A stretch of 64,000 nt of DNA from Acidihalobacter prosperus (lineage in GTDB: Bacteria > Pseudomonadota > Gammaproteobacteria > DSM-5130 > Acidihalobacteraceae), in NCBI RefSeq assembly GCF_000754095.2, contig NZ_JQSG02000001.1, positions 543,140-607,139 of the forward strand, read 5' to 3'. Below the pieces are notes generated by a model that was not told the origin of the DNA, made no database searches, and was given only the letters and a program-made list of their open reading frames with translations. Position numbers and translations under genes: made by a program. This document shows, one piece after another, positions 25,936 to 34,132 of this stretch (the first letter of the stretch is position 1; every line of letters begins with the position of its first letter).

Positions 25936-26799
25936 ATGGAAACCATGCTGGACAGGAGTGGCGATCGTGGCGGCATCGGCGGTGCGGCAATCCCGCAACC
26001 GCTGCTCAACGTGTGCGACACCACACTGCAGTACAAGACCAAGCGGCAGATCGTGACCGCCACCTACGAAGTGGACTTCCAGGTGTTCCCGGCCGACCGC
26101 TTCGTGCTGCTCGGGCCATCGGGCTGCGGCAAATCCACCTTGCTCAAGGCCGTCGGCGGCTTTCTGTCGCCCGTTTCCGGGCGCATCGAAATCAACGGCG
26201 TCGCGGTCGATCGGCCGGGACCCGACCGCATGATGGTCTTCCAGGAATTCGATCAGCTGCTGCCCTGGAAAACAGTGATCGAGAATATCGAGTTTCCGAT
26301 GGTCACCAGCCACAAATACACCCCTGAGGAGGCCCGCGAACGCGCGGAAACCTTCCTCGAGAAGGTCAATCTGTCCAAATTCCGCGACGCCTATCCGCAT
26401 ACGCTTTCCGGCGGCATGAAACAGCGCGTCGCCATCGCGCGGGGCATGGCGATGGGGCCGGCCATCCTGTTGATGGACGAACCCTTCGCGGCGCTGGACG
26501 CGCTCACGCGCCTGAAAATGCAGCAGGAGCTGCTGCAGCTCTGGGACGAACTGCACTTCACGGTGCTGTTCGTCACCCATTCGATCCAGGAGGCCATCAT
26601 CCTGGGCACGCGCATCCTGGTCCTGTCGCCGCATCCCGGCCAGGTGCGGGCGGAAATCAATGCGCATGAGTACTCGCACGAAAATCAGACTTGCGACGGA
26701 TTCAAGGCGCTGCAGCAGCGCATCCACGACATGCTGTTCGCCGAAAGCGCGCACATCGCCGGCATCCGGCCGCAGAAGGGGCTGGCGCATGACGCATAA
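25936..26799 (+). CDS. ABC transporter ATP-binding protein, NitT/TauT type
   Basis: A 287-residue ATPase (TauB/SsuB group). Walker A GPSGCGKST is near residues 60-68, the Q-loop lies in MVFQEFDQLLPWKTVIENIE, the signature in LSGGMKQRVAIARGMA, Walker B in ILLMDEPFAALD and the switch His in VLFVTHSIQEAI. It powers import with the adjacent binding protein and permease. Its 3' end overlaps the permease start by 11 bp. Confidence 0.92.
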   Translation: METMLDRSGDRGGIGGAAIPQPLLNVCDTTLQYKTKRQIVTATYEVDFQVFPADRFVLLGPSGCGKSTLLKAVGGFLSPVSGRIEINGVAVDRPGPDRMMVFQEFDQLLPWKTVIENIEFPMVTSHKYTPEEARERAETFLEKVNLSKFRDAYPHTLSGGMKQRVAIARGMAMGPAILLMDEPFAALDALTRLKMQQELLQLWDELHFTVLFVTHSIQEAIILGTRILVLSPHPGQVRAEINAHEYSHENQTCDGFKALQQRIHDMLFAESAHIAGIRPQKGLAHDA

Positions 26800-27673
26800 A
26801 CCGGTCACCGATACGCCGCCTGTGCGCGAGGAATTCGAGCGCGAACCGCAGTCGCTGGGCGAAATCGGCGAGATTTCGCGCTCGCTGTCGTGGTGGCAGC
26901 GGGTCAAGGACATCACCATTGTGCGCCGTCTGTTCATCCTCGTGCTGCTGGCCGCGATCTGGCAGGGCTACACGATGTGGCTGCACAACCCGCTGCTGTT
27001 CCCGACCTTCAGCGCCACCATCGAGGCCTTCTGGCAGGCACTGGTATCCGGCCCGTTGCTGCTGCGCGCGTGGAATTCGGTCGCCACCCTGCTGATGGGG
27101 TACGGCCTCGGCGTGTTCATTGCGCTGATACTGACGACCACGGCCGTGCTCACGCGTTTCGGCGAGGATCTGCTGAGCACGCTGACGGCAATGCTCAGCC
27201 CGCTGCCCGCGATCGCTCTGCTGCCACTGGCGCTGATCTGGTTCGGACTGGGGCAAGGCAGCATCGTGTTCGTGCTGGTGCACGCGGTGCTCTGGGCCGT
27301 GGCCGTGAACATGCTGAGCGGCTTCGTGTCGGTGAGCGAAACCCTGCGCATGGCCGGCAAGAACTACGGCCTGCGCGGCTGGCGCTATGTGATCCGGCTG
27401 CTGATCCCGGCCGCGTTTCCGTCGATCCTGTCGGGCCTGAAGATTGGCTGGATGTTCGCCTGGCGCACCGAAATCGCAGCCGAACTGGTGTTCGGCGCCA
27501 CGTCCAGCTCCGGCGGCATCGGCTGGTACATCTTCGAGAACCAGAACGAGCTGCAGACCGCGGCGGTGTTCGCCGGCCTGCTGACCGTGATTCTGATCGG
27601 CCTGCTGGTCGAGGGCATCGTGTTCAGGACCATCGAGGTGCATACGGTCCGCAAGTGGGGCATGCAGCGATGA
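26789..27673 (+). CDS. ABC transporter permease, NitT/TauT type
   Basis: A 294-residue inner-membrane permease (TauC/SsuC group) with about six hydrophobic segments after a 50-residue cytoplasmic N-terminus. The EAA-like loop is visible around SVSETLRMAGKNYGLRGWRY. The start ATG overlaps the ATPase gene, and the stop overlaps the next start by 4 bp (ATGA). It completes a binding protein-dependent importer, presumed to bring in the sulfonate that this operon degrades. Confidence 0.9.
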   Translation: MTHKPVTDTPPVREEFEREPQSLGEIGEISRSLSWWQRVKDITIVRRLFILVLLAAIWQGYTMWLHNPLLFPTFSATIEAFWQALVSGPLLLRAWNSVATLLMGYGLGVFIALILTTTAVLTRFGEDLLSTLTAMLSPLPAIALLPLALIWFGLGQGSIVFVLVHAVLWAVAVNMLSGFVSVSETLRMAGKNYGLRGWRYVIRLLIPAAFPSILSGLKIGWMFAWRTEIAAELVFGATSSSGGIGWYIFENQNELQTAAVFAGLLTVILIGLLVEGIVFRTIEVHTVRKWGMQR

Positions 27674-28545
27674 ACCTGTATCCGGCGGCCGTCGAGGAAA
27701 TGGCGCGGGCGCTGTACATCCGCGCGCTCAAGCAGCTGCCGGACGACGTCAAGCAGGGCATCGAGCGCCTGCGCGCGGAAGAGGGTCACGCCGGCGCGCG
27801 GCGCGTGCTCGACACCATGATCCACAACATCGAGGTCGCGGAGGACACCCGCAATCTGCTCTGCCAGGACACCGGACTGCCGATCTACAACGTCCTGATC
27901 GGACGCGACGTGGTGTTCGACGGCGTGGACATCAAGGACGCCATCACCACCGGCTGCCGGCGCGCGACCCACGAGCATCCGCTGCGGTCGTCGGTGGTGC
28001 ACCCGCTCACCCGACTCAACGACCACACCAGCACCGGCCGCCGAGTGCCGGTGATCCATTTCGACTTTGACGACGCGCCCGAACGGGTGCGCATCGAGAT
28101 GATCCCCAAGGGCAGCGGCTCGGAGAACGGTTCCTGGCTGCGCATGTGCCTGCCGGCCGAGGGCGTGGATGCGATCAAGACCTTCGTGATCGACCGCGTG
28201 CTGGAAGCGGGCGGCAAGGTATGTCCGCCGACCATCGTCGGTGTCGGCATCGGCGGCACCTCGGACCTGTGCATGCATCTGGCCAAGGTCGCGGCGACGC
28301 GGCCGCTGGGCAGTACGTGCGCGGACGAGGAGGGCGCCCGCCTCGAACAGGCACTCGGTGCGGCGGTGAACGCGCTGGGTATTGGTCCGCAGGGCCTTGG
28401 CGGGGATGCCACCGCCTTTGCCGTGCACGTCGAAACGGCCGCCACGCACATCACGCTCAATCCGGTCGCGGTCAACATCCAGTGTCACTCGGCGCGACGC
28501 GCCTCCGCGACCCTGACCCCCGACGGCATTGCATTCGGATTCTGA
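27670..28545 (+). CDS. Class I fumarase/tartrate dehydratase-like alpha subunit
   Basis: A 291-residue protein of the Fe-S hydro-lyase alpha family (TtdA/FumA N-part). Cluster Cys are seen in LCQDTGLPIYNVLIG, GGKVCPPTIVGVGIGGTSDL and NIQCHSARRASATL. Family blocks SVVHPLTRLN, PKGSGSENGSW and LGIGPQGLGGDATA are present. It should add or remove water on a C4 dicarboxylate together with the beta subunit 11 bp downstream. Two-gene organisation resembles L-tartrate dehydratase and archaeal-type fumarase. Placement in a sulfolactate operon suggests a sulfonated substrate such as sulfofumarate/sulfomalate (inference). Confidence 0.88.
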   Translation: MNLYPAAVEEMARALYIRALKQLPDDVKQGIERLRAEEGHAGARRVLDTMIHNIEVAEDTRNLLCQDTGLPIYNVLIGRDVVFDGVDIKDAITTGCRRATHEHPLRSSVVHPLTRLNDHTSTGRRVPVIHFDFDDAPERVRIEMIPKGSGSENGSWLRMCLPAEGVDAIKTFVIDRVLEAGGKVCPPTIVGVGIGGTSDLCMHLAKVAATRPLGSTCADEEGARLEQALGAAVNALGIGPQGLGGDATAFAVHVETAATHITLNPVAVNIQCHSARRASATLTPDGIAFGF

Positions 28546-28556
28546 GGAGCAGCGAT

Positions 28557-29168
28557 ATGGCCCATTTCGAGCTGAACACGCCGGTGCCCGAGGCGCAAAT
28601 CAGGGCGCTGCGGCTGTGCGACACGATCTCCCTGAGCGGCAGCCTGTTCGGCATCCGCGACGCCACGCAGATCCATCTGTTCGATCGTGGTCGGGAAACC
28701 CGGTTCGACCTCGCCGGCCATGCCGTCATACATACCGCGCCCAACGTGCGCCGCGTGCCGCGTTGTCCCGAATACCCCGCTGGCTACGCGCCGGTCTGCA
28801 TCGGCACCACCACCAGCGCGCGCATGGAACGATTCACGCGCCCACTGCTCGGTCAATACGGCGTACGCATGATCATCGGCAAGGGTGGCCTGCTGCGAGA
28901 TTCGCTACAGGCCTTCGCCGAACTGGGCGGCGTCTACCTCGCCATCGTCGGCGGCACCGCCGCGCTGGAAACCACCTGGATCGAGGCGATCGAGGATGTC
29001 GATCTGGACGATCTCAATCCCGAAAGCCTGTGGCGATTCCGCGTACGCGACTTCGGTCCGCTGATGGTGGCCATGGACAGTCACGGCGGCAGCCTTTACG
29101 ACCAGGTGCGCGACGACGCGGCGGCACGGCGCGAGGCCGCGCTGGCCACGATGGGAGTTCACACTTGA
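28557..29168 (+). CDS. Class I fumarase/tartrate dehydratase-like beta subunit
   Basis: A 203-residue protein of the Fe-S hydro-lyase beta family (TtdB/FumA C-part). Typical stretches: ALRLCDTISLSGSLFGIRDA, TTTSARMERFTRPLLGQYGV, MIIGKGGLLRDSLQAFAELG and GVYLAIVGGTAALET. The C-terminal block around FGPLMVAMDSHGGSLYDQV is also conserved. It completes the hydro-lyase with the alpha subunit. A GAGGAG site precedes the ATG. Its stop overlaps the flavoprotein start (TTGA). Confidence 0.88.
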   Translation: MAHFELNTPVPEAQIRALRLCDTISLSGSLFGIRDATQIHLFDRGRETRFDLAGHAVIHTAPNVRRVPRCPEYPAGYAPVCIGTTTSARMERFTRPLLGQYGVRMIIGKGGLLRDSLQAFAELGGVYLAIVGGTAALETTWIEAIEDVDLDDLNPESLWRFRVRDFGPLMVAMDSHGGSLYDQVRDDAAARREAALATMGVHT

Positions 29169-30913
29169 GGCGCGTGCGCACCGATGTGCTGATTCTGGGC
29201 AGCGGCGGAGCCGGTCTGTTCGCGGCCTTGCATGTACATCGCGGCGCCCCCGGCGCGCGCATCGCGGTCGCCGTCAAGGGGCTGCTCGGCAAATGCGGCT
29301 GCACGCGCATGGTGCAGGGCGGCTACAACGCGGCCCTCGCGGAGGGCGACTCCGTGTCGCGTCACTTCATGGATACGATCGAGGGCGGCAAGTGGCTCAA
29401 CGACCAGGATCTGGCCTGGGCACTGGTCGCGCAGGCGCCAATCCGCCTGCGCGAGCTTGAAAACGAAATCGGCTGTTTTTTCGATCGCAATCCGGACGGC
29501 ACCCTGCATCAGAAGGCCTTTGCGGGCCAGACTTTCGACCGCACGGTGCACAAGGGCGACCTGACCGGCATCGAGATCATGAATCGCCTCTCGGAGCAGG
29601 TCTGGGCGCGCGACATCGAGCGACTGGAAGAGCATCGCGCGCTGGCCTTGATCCCCGATGCCCAGGGCGACGGCATTGCCGGCGTGCTGCTCACCGACAT
29701 GCGCAGCGGCGAATTCGTTTTCGTGCAGGCGCGGGCGGTGCTGCTGGCCACCGGCGGCGGCCCGACGATGTACAAATACCACACTCCCTCGGGCGACAAG
29801 AGCTGCGACGGCATGGCCATGGCCCTGCGCCTCGGGCTGCCGCTGCGCGACATGGAAATGGTGCAGTTCCATCCTACCGGACTGCTCGCCGGCCCCGGCA
29901 CGCGGATGACGGGCACCGTGCTCGAAGAAGGGCTGCGCGGCGCGGGCGGCCTCCTGCTCGGCGGCGACGGCGAGCGCTTCATGCAGCGTTACGACCTGCG
30001 CGGCGAGCGTGCGACCCGCGACATCGTCAGCCGCGCGATCTATCAGGAAATCCGCAACGGCAACACCAGCCCCAACGGCGGCGTGTATCTCAGCATGGGG
30101 CACCTGGGACCGGAACAGGTGCGCCACCAGTTCCGCGGCATGGTCAAGCGCTGCACCGACTGCGGATTCGATCTGGCGGCCGGACGGGTCGAGGTCATCC
30201 CCACCGCGCACTATATGATGGGCGGCGTGGAATTCGCGGTCGACTGCACCACCGAGGTCGGCGGGCTGTTCGCGGCAGGCGAGGATACCGGCGGCGTGCA
30301 TGGCGCCAACCGCCTCGGCGGCAACGGCGTGGCCAATGCGACCGTGTTCGGCGGGCTGGCCGGCGACAGCATCGCGCGCTACCTGACCACGCCCGATGCG
30401 CAGTGGCGTGCTCCCGACGAAGCGCGCCTGCGGCAGGAAAACGAGGCGGCGCGCATGCCGCTGACCTTGCCGCCGGGTGACCTCGAATCGATCCGTGAAG
30501 CGCTGTTCGAAACCATGTGGGCCGATGCCGGCATCCTGCGCCATGCCGACGGCCTTTACCGCGCACTCGATCATCTCAACGCCCTCGACAGACAACTGGC
30601 GCACACCGGCGTCGCCGGCGGCGAACCGGCCTTCAATCTGGCCTGGCATGACTGGCTCAACCTGCGCAACCTGCTGCTCGTCAGCCGCGCCATCGCCACC
30701 TCCGCGCTGGCGCGGGAAAACTCCCGCGGCGCGCATTTTCGCGAGGATTTCCCCGGGCCGGGCAGCTGGGAGCACTCGCAGTTCAACCGCATTCGCCTGC
30801 ACGAAGGTGGTGGCCTGAGGGTGACCTCGGTGCCGGTCGTATTTTCGCGCGTGCAGCCTGGGCACGAACTGATCGATGAGGCCGCGGCGGCGGACGCACC
30901 GGCAGCGAAATGA
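29165..30913 (+). CDS. Fumarate reductase/succinate dehydrogenase-like flavoprotein
   Basis: A 582-residue flavoprotein. The FAD-binding motif is near residues 8-22 (VLILGSGGAGLFAALHVH). Substrate-site blocks FHPTGLLAG, ERATRDIVSRAIYQEI and TAHYMMGGVEF are present, and the second FAD motif is GLFAAGEDTGGVHGANRLGG. The position that holds the FAD-linking His in SdhA/FrdA (RSHT) is Cys46 here (KCGCTRMVQGG), so FAD is probably not covalently bound. The start is either the TTG overlapping the previous stop or a GTG 9 bases on. It should pair with the iron-sulfur and anchor subunits encoded at 23336-24734. Substrate unknown; C4 dicarboxylate or its sulfo derivative is likely. Confidence 0.88.
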   Translation: MRRVRTDVLILGSGGAGLFAALHVHRGAPGARIAVAVKGLLGKCGCTRMVQGGYNAALAEGDSVSRHFMDTIEGGKWLNDQDLAWALVAQAPIRLRELENEIGCFFDRNPDGTLHQKAFAGQTFDRTVHKGDLTGIEIMNRLSEQVWARDIERLEEHRALALIPDAQGDGIAGVLLTDMRSGEFVFVQARAVLLATGGGPTMYKYHTPSGDKSCDGMAMALRLGLPLRDMEMVQFHPTGLLAGPGTRMTGTVLEEGLRGAGGLLLGGDGERFMQRYDLRGERATRDIVSRAIYQEIRNGNTSPNGGVYLSMGHLGPEQVRHQFRGMVKRCTDCGFDLAAGRVEVIPTAHYMMGGVEFAVDCTTEVGGLFAAGEDTGGVHGANRLGGNGVANATVFGGLAGDSIARYLTTPDAQWRAPDEARLRQENEAARMPLTLPPGDLESIREALFETMWADAGILRHADGLYRALDHLNALDRQLAHTGVAGGEPAFNLAWHDWLNLRNLLLVSRAIATSALARENSRGAHFREDFPGPGSWEHSQFNRIRLHEGGGLRVTSVPVVFSRVQPGHELIDEAAAADAPAAK

Positions 30914-31848
30914 GCGATATCGTAATCAGCGAATTCATGGAGGAGGGCGCGGTCGAATCGTTGCGTGCGCATCGCACGGTGTGCTACGACCCCTCCCTTG
31001 CGGACGACCCGGCGCGCCTGACACGCTGTCTGCGCGAGGCCCGCGCGCTGATAGTCCGCAACCGCACGCAGGTCGATGCCGAACTGCTGGCGGCCGCACC
31101 GCAGCTGTGCGTGGTCGGGCGCCTCGGTGTGGGGTTGGACAATATCGACACCGCGCATTGCCGGCTGCGCAGCATCGAGGTGTTGCCTGCGACCGGCGCC
31201 AACAACGTCGCCGTGGCCGAATACGTGATCGCGGCCATGTTGCTGCTGGTGCGCGGCAGCTTCGCCATGACTGCCGAGGTCGAGGCCGGTCGCTGGCCGC
31301 GCGGCGCGGCGATCGGCGGGGAAGTCAGCGGCCGCGTGCTCGGCCTGGTGGGATTCGGCGGCATCGCCCGCGAAGTCGCAACCCGGGCGCAGGCTCTGGG
31401 GCTCTCCCTGCTCGCCCACGACCCCGCACTGGCGACCGACGCGGTGCTGTGGCGCCGCCACAACGTGCAGCCGGTCGATTCGATCGAGGCGTTGCTCGCC
31501 GGCAGCGATATCGTCAGCCTGCATGTCCCCTTGAACGCGCAGACACGTCACCTGATCGGGAGCACCGAGCTGGCGCGGATGCGCACCGGCGCATGCCTGA
31601 TCAATGCCGCGCGCGGCGGCGTGGTCGACGATGCGGCCCTGAGCCTGGCCCTGCGCGAGGGTCGTCTCGCCGCTGCCGCCCTGGATGTATTCGAGGTCGA
31701 GCCGCTGCCGGCCGGTTCGCTGTTCGAGGGGCTGGACAACGTCCTGTTGACGCCGCATATCGCCGGCGTCACCCATGAATCCAATACCCGCGTCAGCCGT
31801 ATGATCGCGGATGCGGTCAGCCAACGTCTGGAGGAATATCCCGCATGA
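30910..31848 (+). CDS. slcC: NAD-dependent 2-hydroxyacid dehydrogenase, SlcC-like
   Basis: A 312-residue enzyme of the D-isomer-specific 2-hydroxyacid (phosphoglycerate) dehydrogenase family. The NAD motif is GLVGFGGIAREVATRAQALG near residue 140. The catalytic region includes ACLINAARGGVVDDAALSLA and the His in LLTPHIAGVTHE. (S)-sulfolactate dehydrogenase SlcC belongs to this family and is encoded beside suyAB and comC in known sulfolactate degraders, which is why I use the symbol. In this operon it might instead oxidise a sulfomalate. ATGA overlaps link it to genes on both sides. Confidence 0.78.
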   Translation: MSDIVISEFMEEGAVESLRAHRTVCYDPSLADDPARLTRCLREARALIVRNRTQVDAELLAAAPQLCVVGRLGVGLDNIDTAHCRLRSIEVLPATGANNVAVAEYVIAAMLLLVRGSFAMTAEVEAGRWPRGAAIGGEVSGRVLGLVGFGGIAREVATRAQALGLSLLAHDPALATDAVLWRRHNVQPVDSIEALLAGSDIVSLHVPLNAQTRHLIGSTELARMRTGACLINAARGGVVDDAALSLALREGRLAAAALDVFEVEPLPAGSLFEGLDNVLLTPHIAGVTHESNTRVSRMIADAVSQRLEEYPA

Positions 31849-32852
31849 CGCGCCTTGCCCATGAAGACCTGATCGACCTGGTCGCACGCGCCCTGATCAA
31901 TGCCGGCACCCGCGAAGATAATGCCCGCTGCGTGGCCGCCGCGCTGGTGGCCGCCGATCTCGACGGGCTATCGTCGCACGGCGTCTCGCGTCTGCCGAGC
32001 TATGCCGATCAGGCCGCGAGCGGCAAGGTGGACGGGCACGCGCGTCCCACGATCGAGTCGCCGGCCACCGCCGCGTTGTGCGTGGATGCCCGCTGCGGAT
32101 TCGCGTTTCCGGCCATTGCCGCCGGTCTCGAAGCCGCGCTGGCGCGCGTGCGCGAGACCGGCGTGGTCGCGCTCGCGGTGCGCAATTCGCACCATTTCGG
32201 CGTCGCCGGACACCCAGTCGAGCATGCCGCGCAACGCGGCATCGCCGCACTGGCCTTCGGCAACTCGCCGGCGGGCATCGCCCCCTGGGGCGGATCGAAG
32301 GCCATCTTCGGCACCAACCCCATCGCCTTCGCCACGCCGCGTGTGGGGCAGGAACCCCTGGTCGTCGATCTATCCATGAGCAAGGTGGCGCGTGGCAAGG
32401 TCATGGTGGCGCGCGATCGCAACCAGCCGATCCCGGACGATTGGGCGCTCGATGCCCAAGGACGCCCCACCACCGACCCGCGCGCGGTGCTCGAAGGCGG
32501 CACCATGCTGCCGATGGGCGACGCCAAGGGCGCGGCGCTGACCCTGGTGGTCGAAATTCTGGCCGCCGGCCTGACCGGCTCGCGTTTCGGCTTCGAGGCC
32601 AGCTCGTTCTTCACCGCGGACGGGGATCCGCCGAGGGTAGGGCAGCTGTTCATACTGCTCGATCCCGTGCGACTCGGCGGCGAATCCTATCCTCAGCGTC
32701 TGGAACGGCTTATCGAAGCCATCGTATCGCAGCCGGGTACCCGGCTGCCCGGCGAACGAAGGCTGAGCGCGCGCGCCCGGCATCGCGCGGAAGGCATCGA
32801 ACTGCCCGACGCGCTTTACGATGAAATCCGCCGGCGTGCGGGGCAGGCGTGA
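31845..32852 (+). CDS. comC: Malate/L-lactate dehydrogenase family, ComC-like (R)-sulfolactate dehydrogenase
   Basis: A 335-residue NAD(P)-dependent enzyme of the Ldh_2/MDH-type2 family. Family motifs: DLDGLSSHGVSRLPSYADQA, the catalytic His in VRNSHHFGVAGHPVEHAA, and FGNSPAGIAPWGGSKAIFGT followed by NPIAFATP. ComC interconverts sulfopyruvate and (R)-sulfolactate, the substrate of SuyAB, and often co-occurs with SlcC. Other members act on ureidoglycolate or malate, so the specificity call depends on context. ATGA overlap with slcC. Confidence 0.8.
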   Translation: MTRLAHEDLIDLVARALINAGTREDNARCVAAALVAADLDGLSSHGVSRLPSYADQAASGKVDGHARPTIESPATAALCVDARCGFAFPAIAAGLEAALARVRETGVVALAVRNSHHFGVAGHPVEHAAQRGIAALAFGNSPAGIAPWGGSKAIFGTNPIAFATPRVGQEPLVVDLSMSKVARGKVMVARDRNQPIPDDWALDAQGRPTTDPRAVLEGGTMLPMGDAKGAALTLVVEILAAGLTGSRFGFEASSFFTADGDPPRVGQLFILLDPVRLGGESYPQRLERLIEAIVSQPGTRLPGERRLSARARHRAEGIELPDALYDEIRRRAGQA

Positions 32853-32908
32853 ACCGCAGCCCGTGCCGGGTCCCGCTCGCCAAAAACCGTGCCTCGAGTC
32901 AGGCCTGA

Positions 32909-33658
32909 ATGGACGCGACCGCATGGCTGGTCGCGTCCATTGCGCTGGTGCTGTTCTGCGGCGGATTCATCAAGGGCGCCATCGGTATCGGCATGCCGGT
33001 ATTCGTGGTTTCGGTACTGGGCGGCTTTCTGACGCCGCATCTGGTGATCGCCATTCTGCTCGTGCCCATCGTGGTTTCAAACCTCTGGCAATGCCTGAGC
33101 AGCGTCCATCTGCGCTGGGCGCTGGCACGTTTCTGGCCGCTTATACTCGCCTTCGGTCTCGGCACCTGGGCCGGCACACGGCTGCTGGTCAGCGTGCCGA
33201 CGGAGGGGCTGTTCGTGCTGCTGGGCTGCGTGGTGCTGGGGTTCTGCCTGACCTCGTGGCTCAACCCGCACCTGCATCTGCCGCCGCGCCTGGAAGGCGG
33301 CGCCGGCCCGCTCGTGGGCCTGTTCGCAGGTGTGCTCAATGGCGTGTCGCTGATCAACGGCCCCCCGCTGATCCTGTATCTGGTCGCGCTGCGGCTCGAA
33401 CGCGAGCATTTCATTGGCGCCTACGGCCTGATCGCACTGTGCGGTTCGGTCCCGCTGAGCGCTTCACTGATCGGGCTCGGCGTGGTCACTCTGCCGCAGC
33501 TGTGGTGGTCGACCCTGGCACTGATCCCCGTCATGCTGGGCCTTGCACTCGGCCAGTATTTGCGCCGGCGTATCGATCAGGCCCGCTTCCGCCGCCTGCT
33601 GCTCGTCGCACTGGCCCTGTTGGGCGCCAACCTGCTGAGGCGGGGCGTGATGGGCTGA
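32909..33658 (+). CDS. tauE: TauE/SafE family exporter (probable sulfite exporter)
   Basis: A 249-residue inner-membrane protein with about eight hydrophobic segments of the TauE/SafE family (CGGFIKGAIGIGMPVFVVSV; GVLNGVSLINGPPLILYLVA). TauE-type proteins are thought to export sulfite or sulfonates. As the last gene of the operon it would remove the sulfite released by SuyAB. It starts 56 bp after comC with no obvious promoter between. Confidence 0.85.
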   Translation: MDATAWLVASIALVLFCGGFIKGAIGIGMPVFVVSVLGGFLTPHLVIAILLVPIVVSNLWQCLSSVHLRWALARFWPLILAFGLGTWAGTRLLVSVPTEGLFVLLGCVVLGFCLTSWLNPHLHLPPRLEGGAGPLVGLFAGVLNGVSLINGPPLILYLVALRLEREHFIGAYGLIALCGSVPLSASLIGLGVVTLPQLWWSTLALIPVMLGLALGQYLRRRIDQARFRRLLLVALALLGANLLRRGVMG

Positions 33659-33682
33659 CGGCGCGTCGGGCAGGCGGACATT

Positions 33683-34132
33683 TCAGTCCGAACAGCGCAG
33701 GCACTGGATATCGTAACGCTCGATCCAGGCCTTGAGCGCATTCTCGGCAGTCGCGCCCGTATGCAGCGCCGAGAGTGCGATCTCGGCGCCCTCCGTCGGT
33801 TGCAGGCGCGCGACCCAGGCATCGCGATAGGGATCGATATTGATCAGATGGCCGTCCTCGAGCACCTCCTCGTTGCGCTCGATCACGGTCGCCTCGAAGG
33901 GGATCGGCACGCCGCCGGCCCATTTGCCGCTTTCGAGCGTCGCCACATGCCGTCCTGCGGCGATTCGGGTGCCGGGCTTCTTGATGCGCGCACGGAGGAT
34001 GCGACCGGCGAAGGTTTGCGCAGGATCGGTAATGCCCACAGTGAGGCTGCCGTCAGCCTCCACTCGCACCCATACGTAATCGAGATCGTAGTACAGATCC
34101 TCCGGCAGTTCGCAGCCACGGTAGGTGCTCAT
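33683..34132 (-). CDS. GcvH-like lipoyl-domain protein (possible LbpA-type)
   Basis: A 149-residue protein related to glycine cleavage H protein. The N-terminal GcvH pattern ELPEDLYYDLDYVWVRVEAD and the lipoyl hairpin with K70 (ATLESGKWAGGVPIPFEATV) are visible, so K70 could carry lipoate. It ends in QCLRC (C144, C147), an added Cys pair. No gcvT or gcvP is present nearby. Lipoate-binding proteins of this kind (LbpA) serve the sHdr sulfur-oxidation system in some sulfur oxidisers, but no hdr genes are in view, so that link is only a suggestion. It overlaps the hemerythrin gene by 4 bp. Confidence 0.75.
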   Translation of the reverse strand: MSTYRGCELPEDLYYDLDYVWVRVEADGSLTVGITDPAQTFAGRILRARIKKPGTRIAAGRHVATLESGKWAGGVPIPFEATVIERNEEVLEDGHLINIDPYRDAWVARLQPTEGAEIALSALHTGATAENALKAWIERYDIQCLRCSD

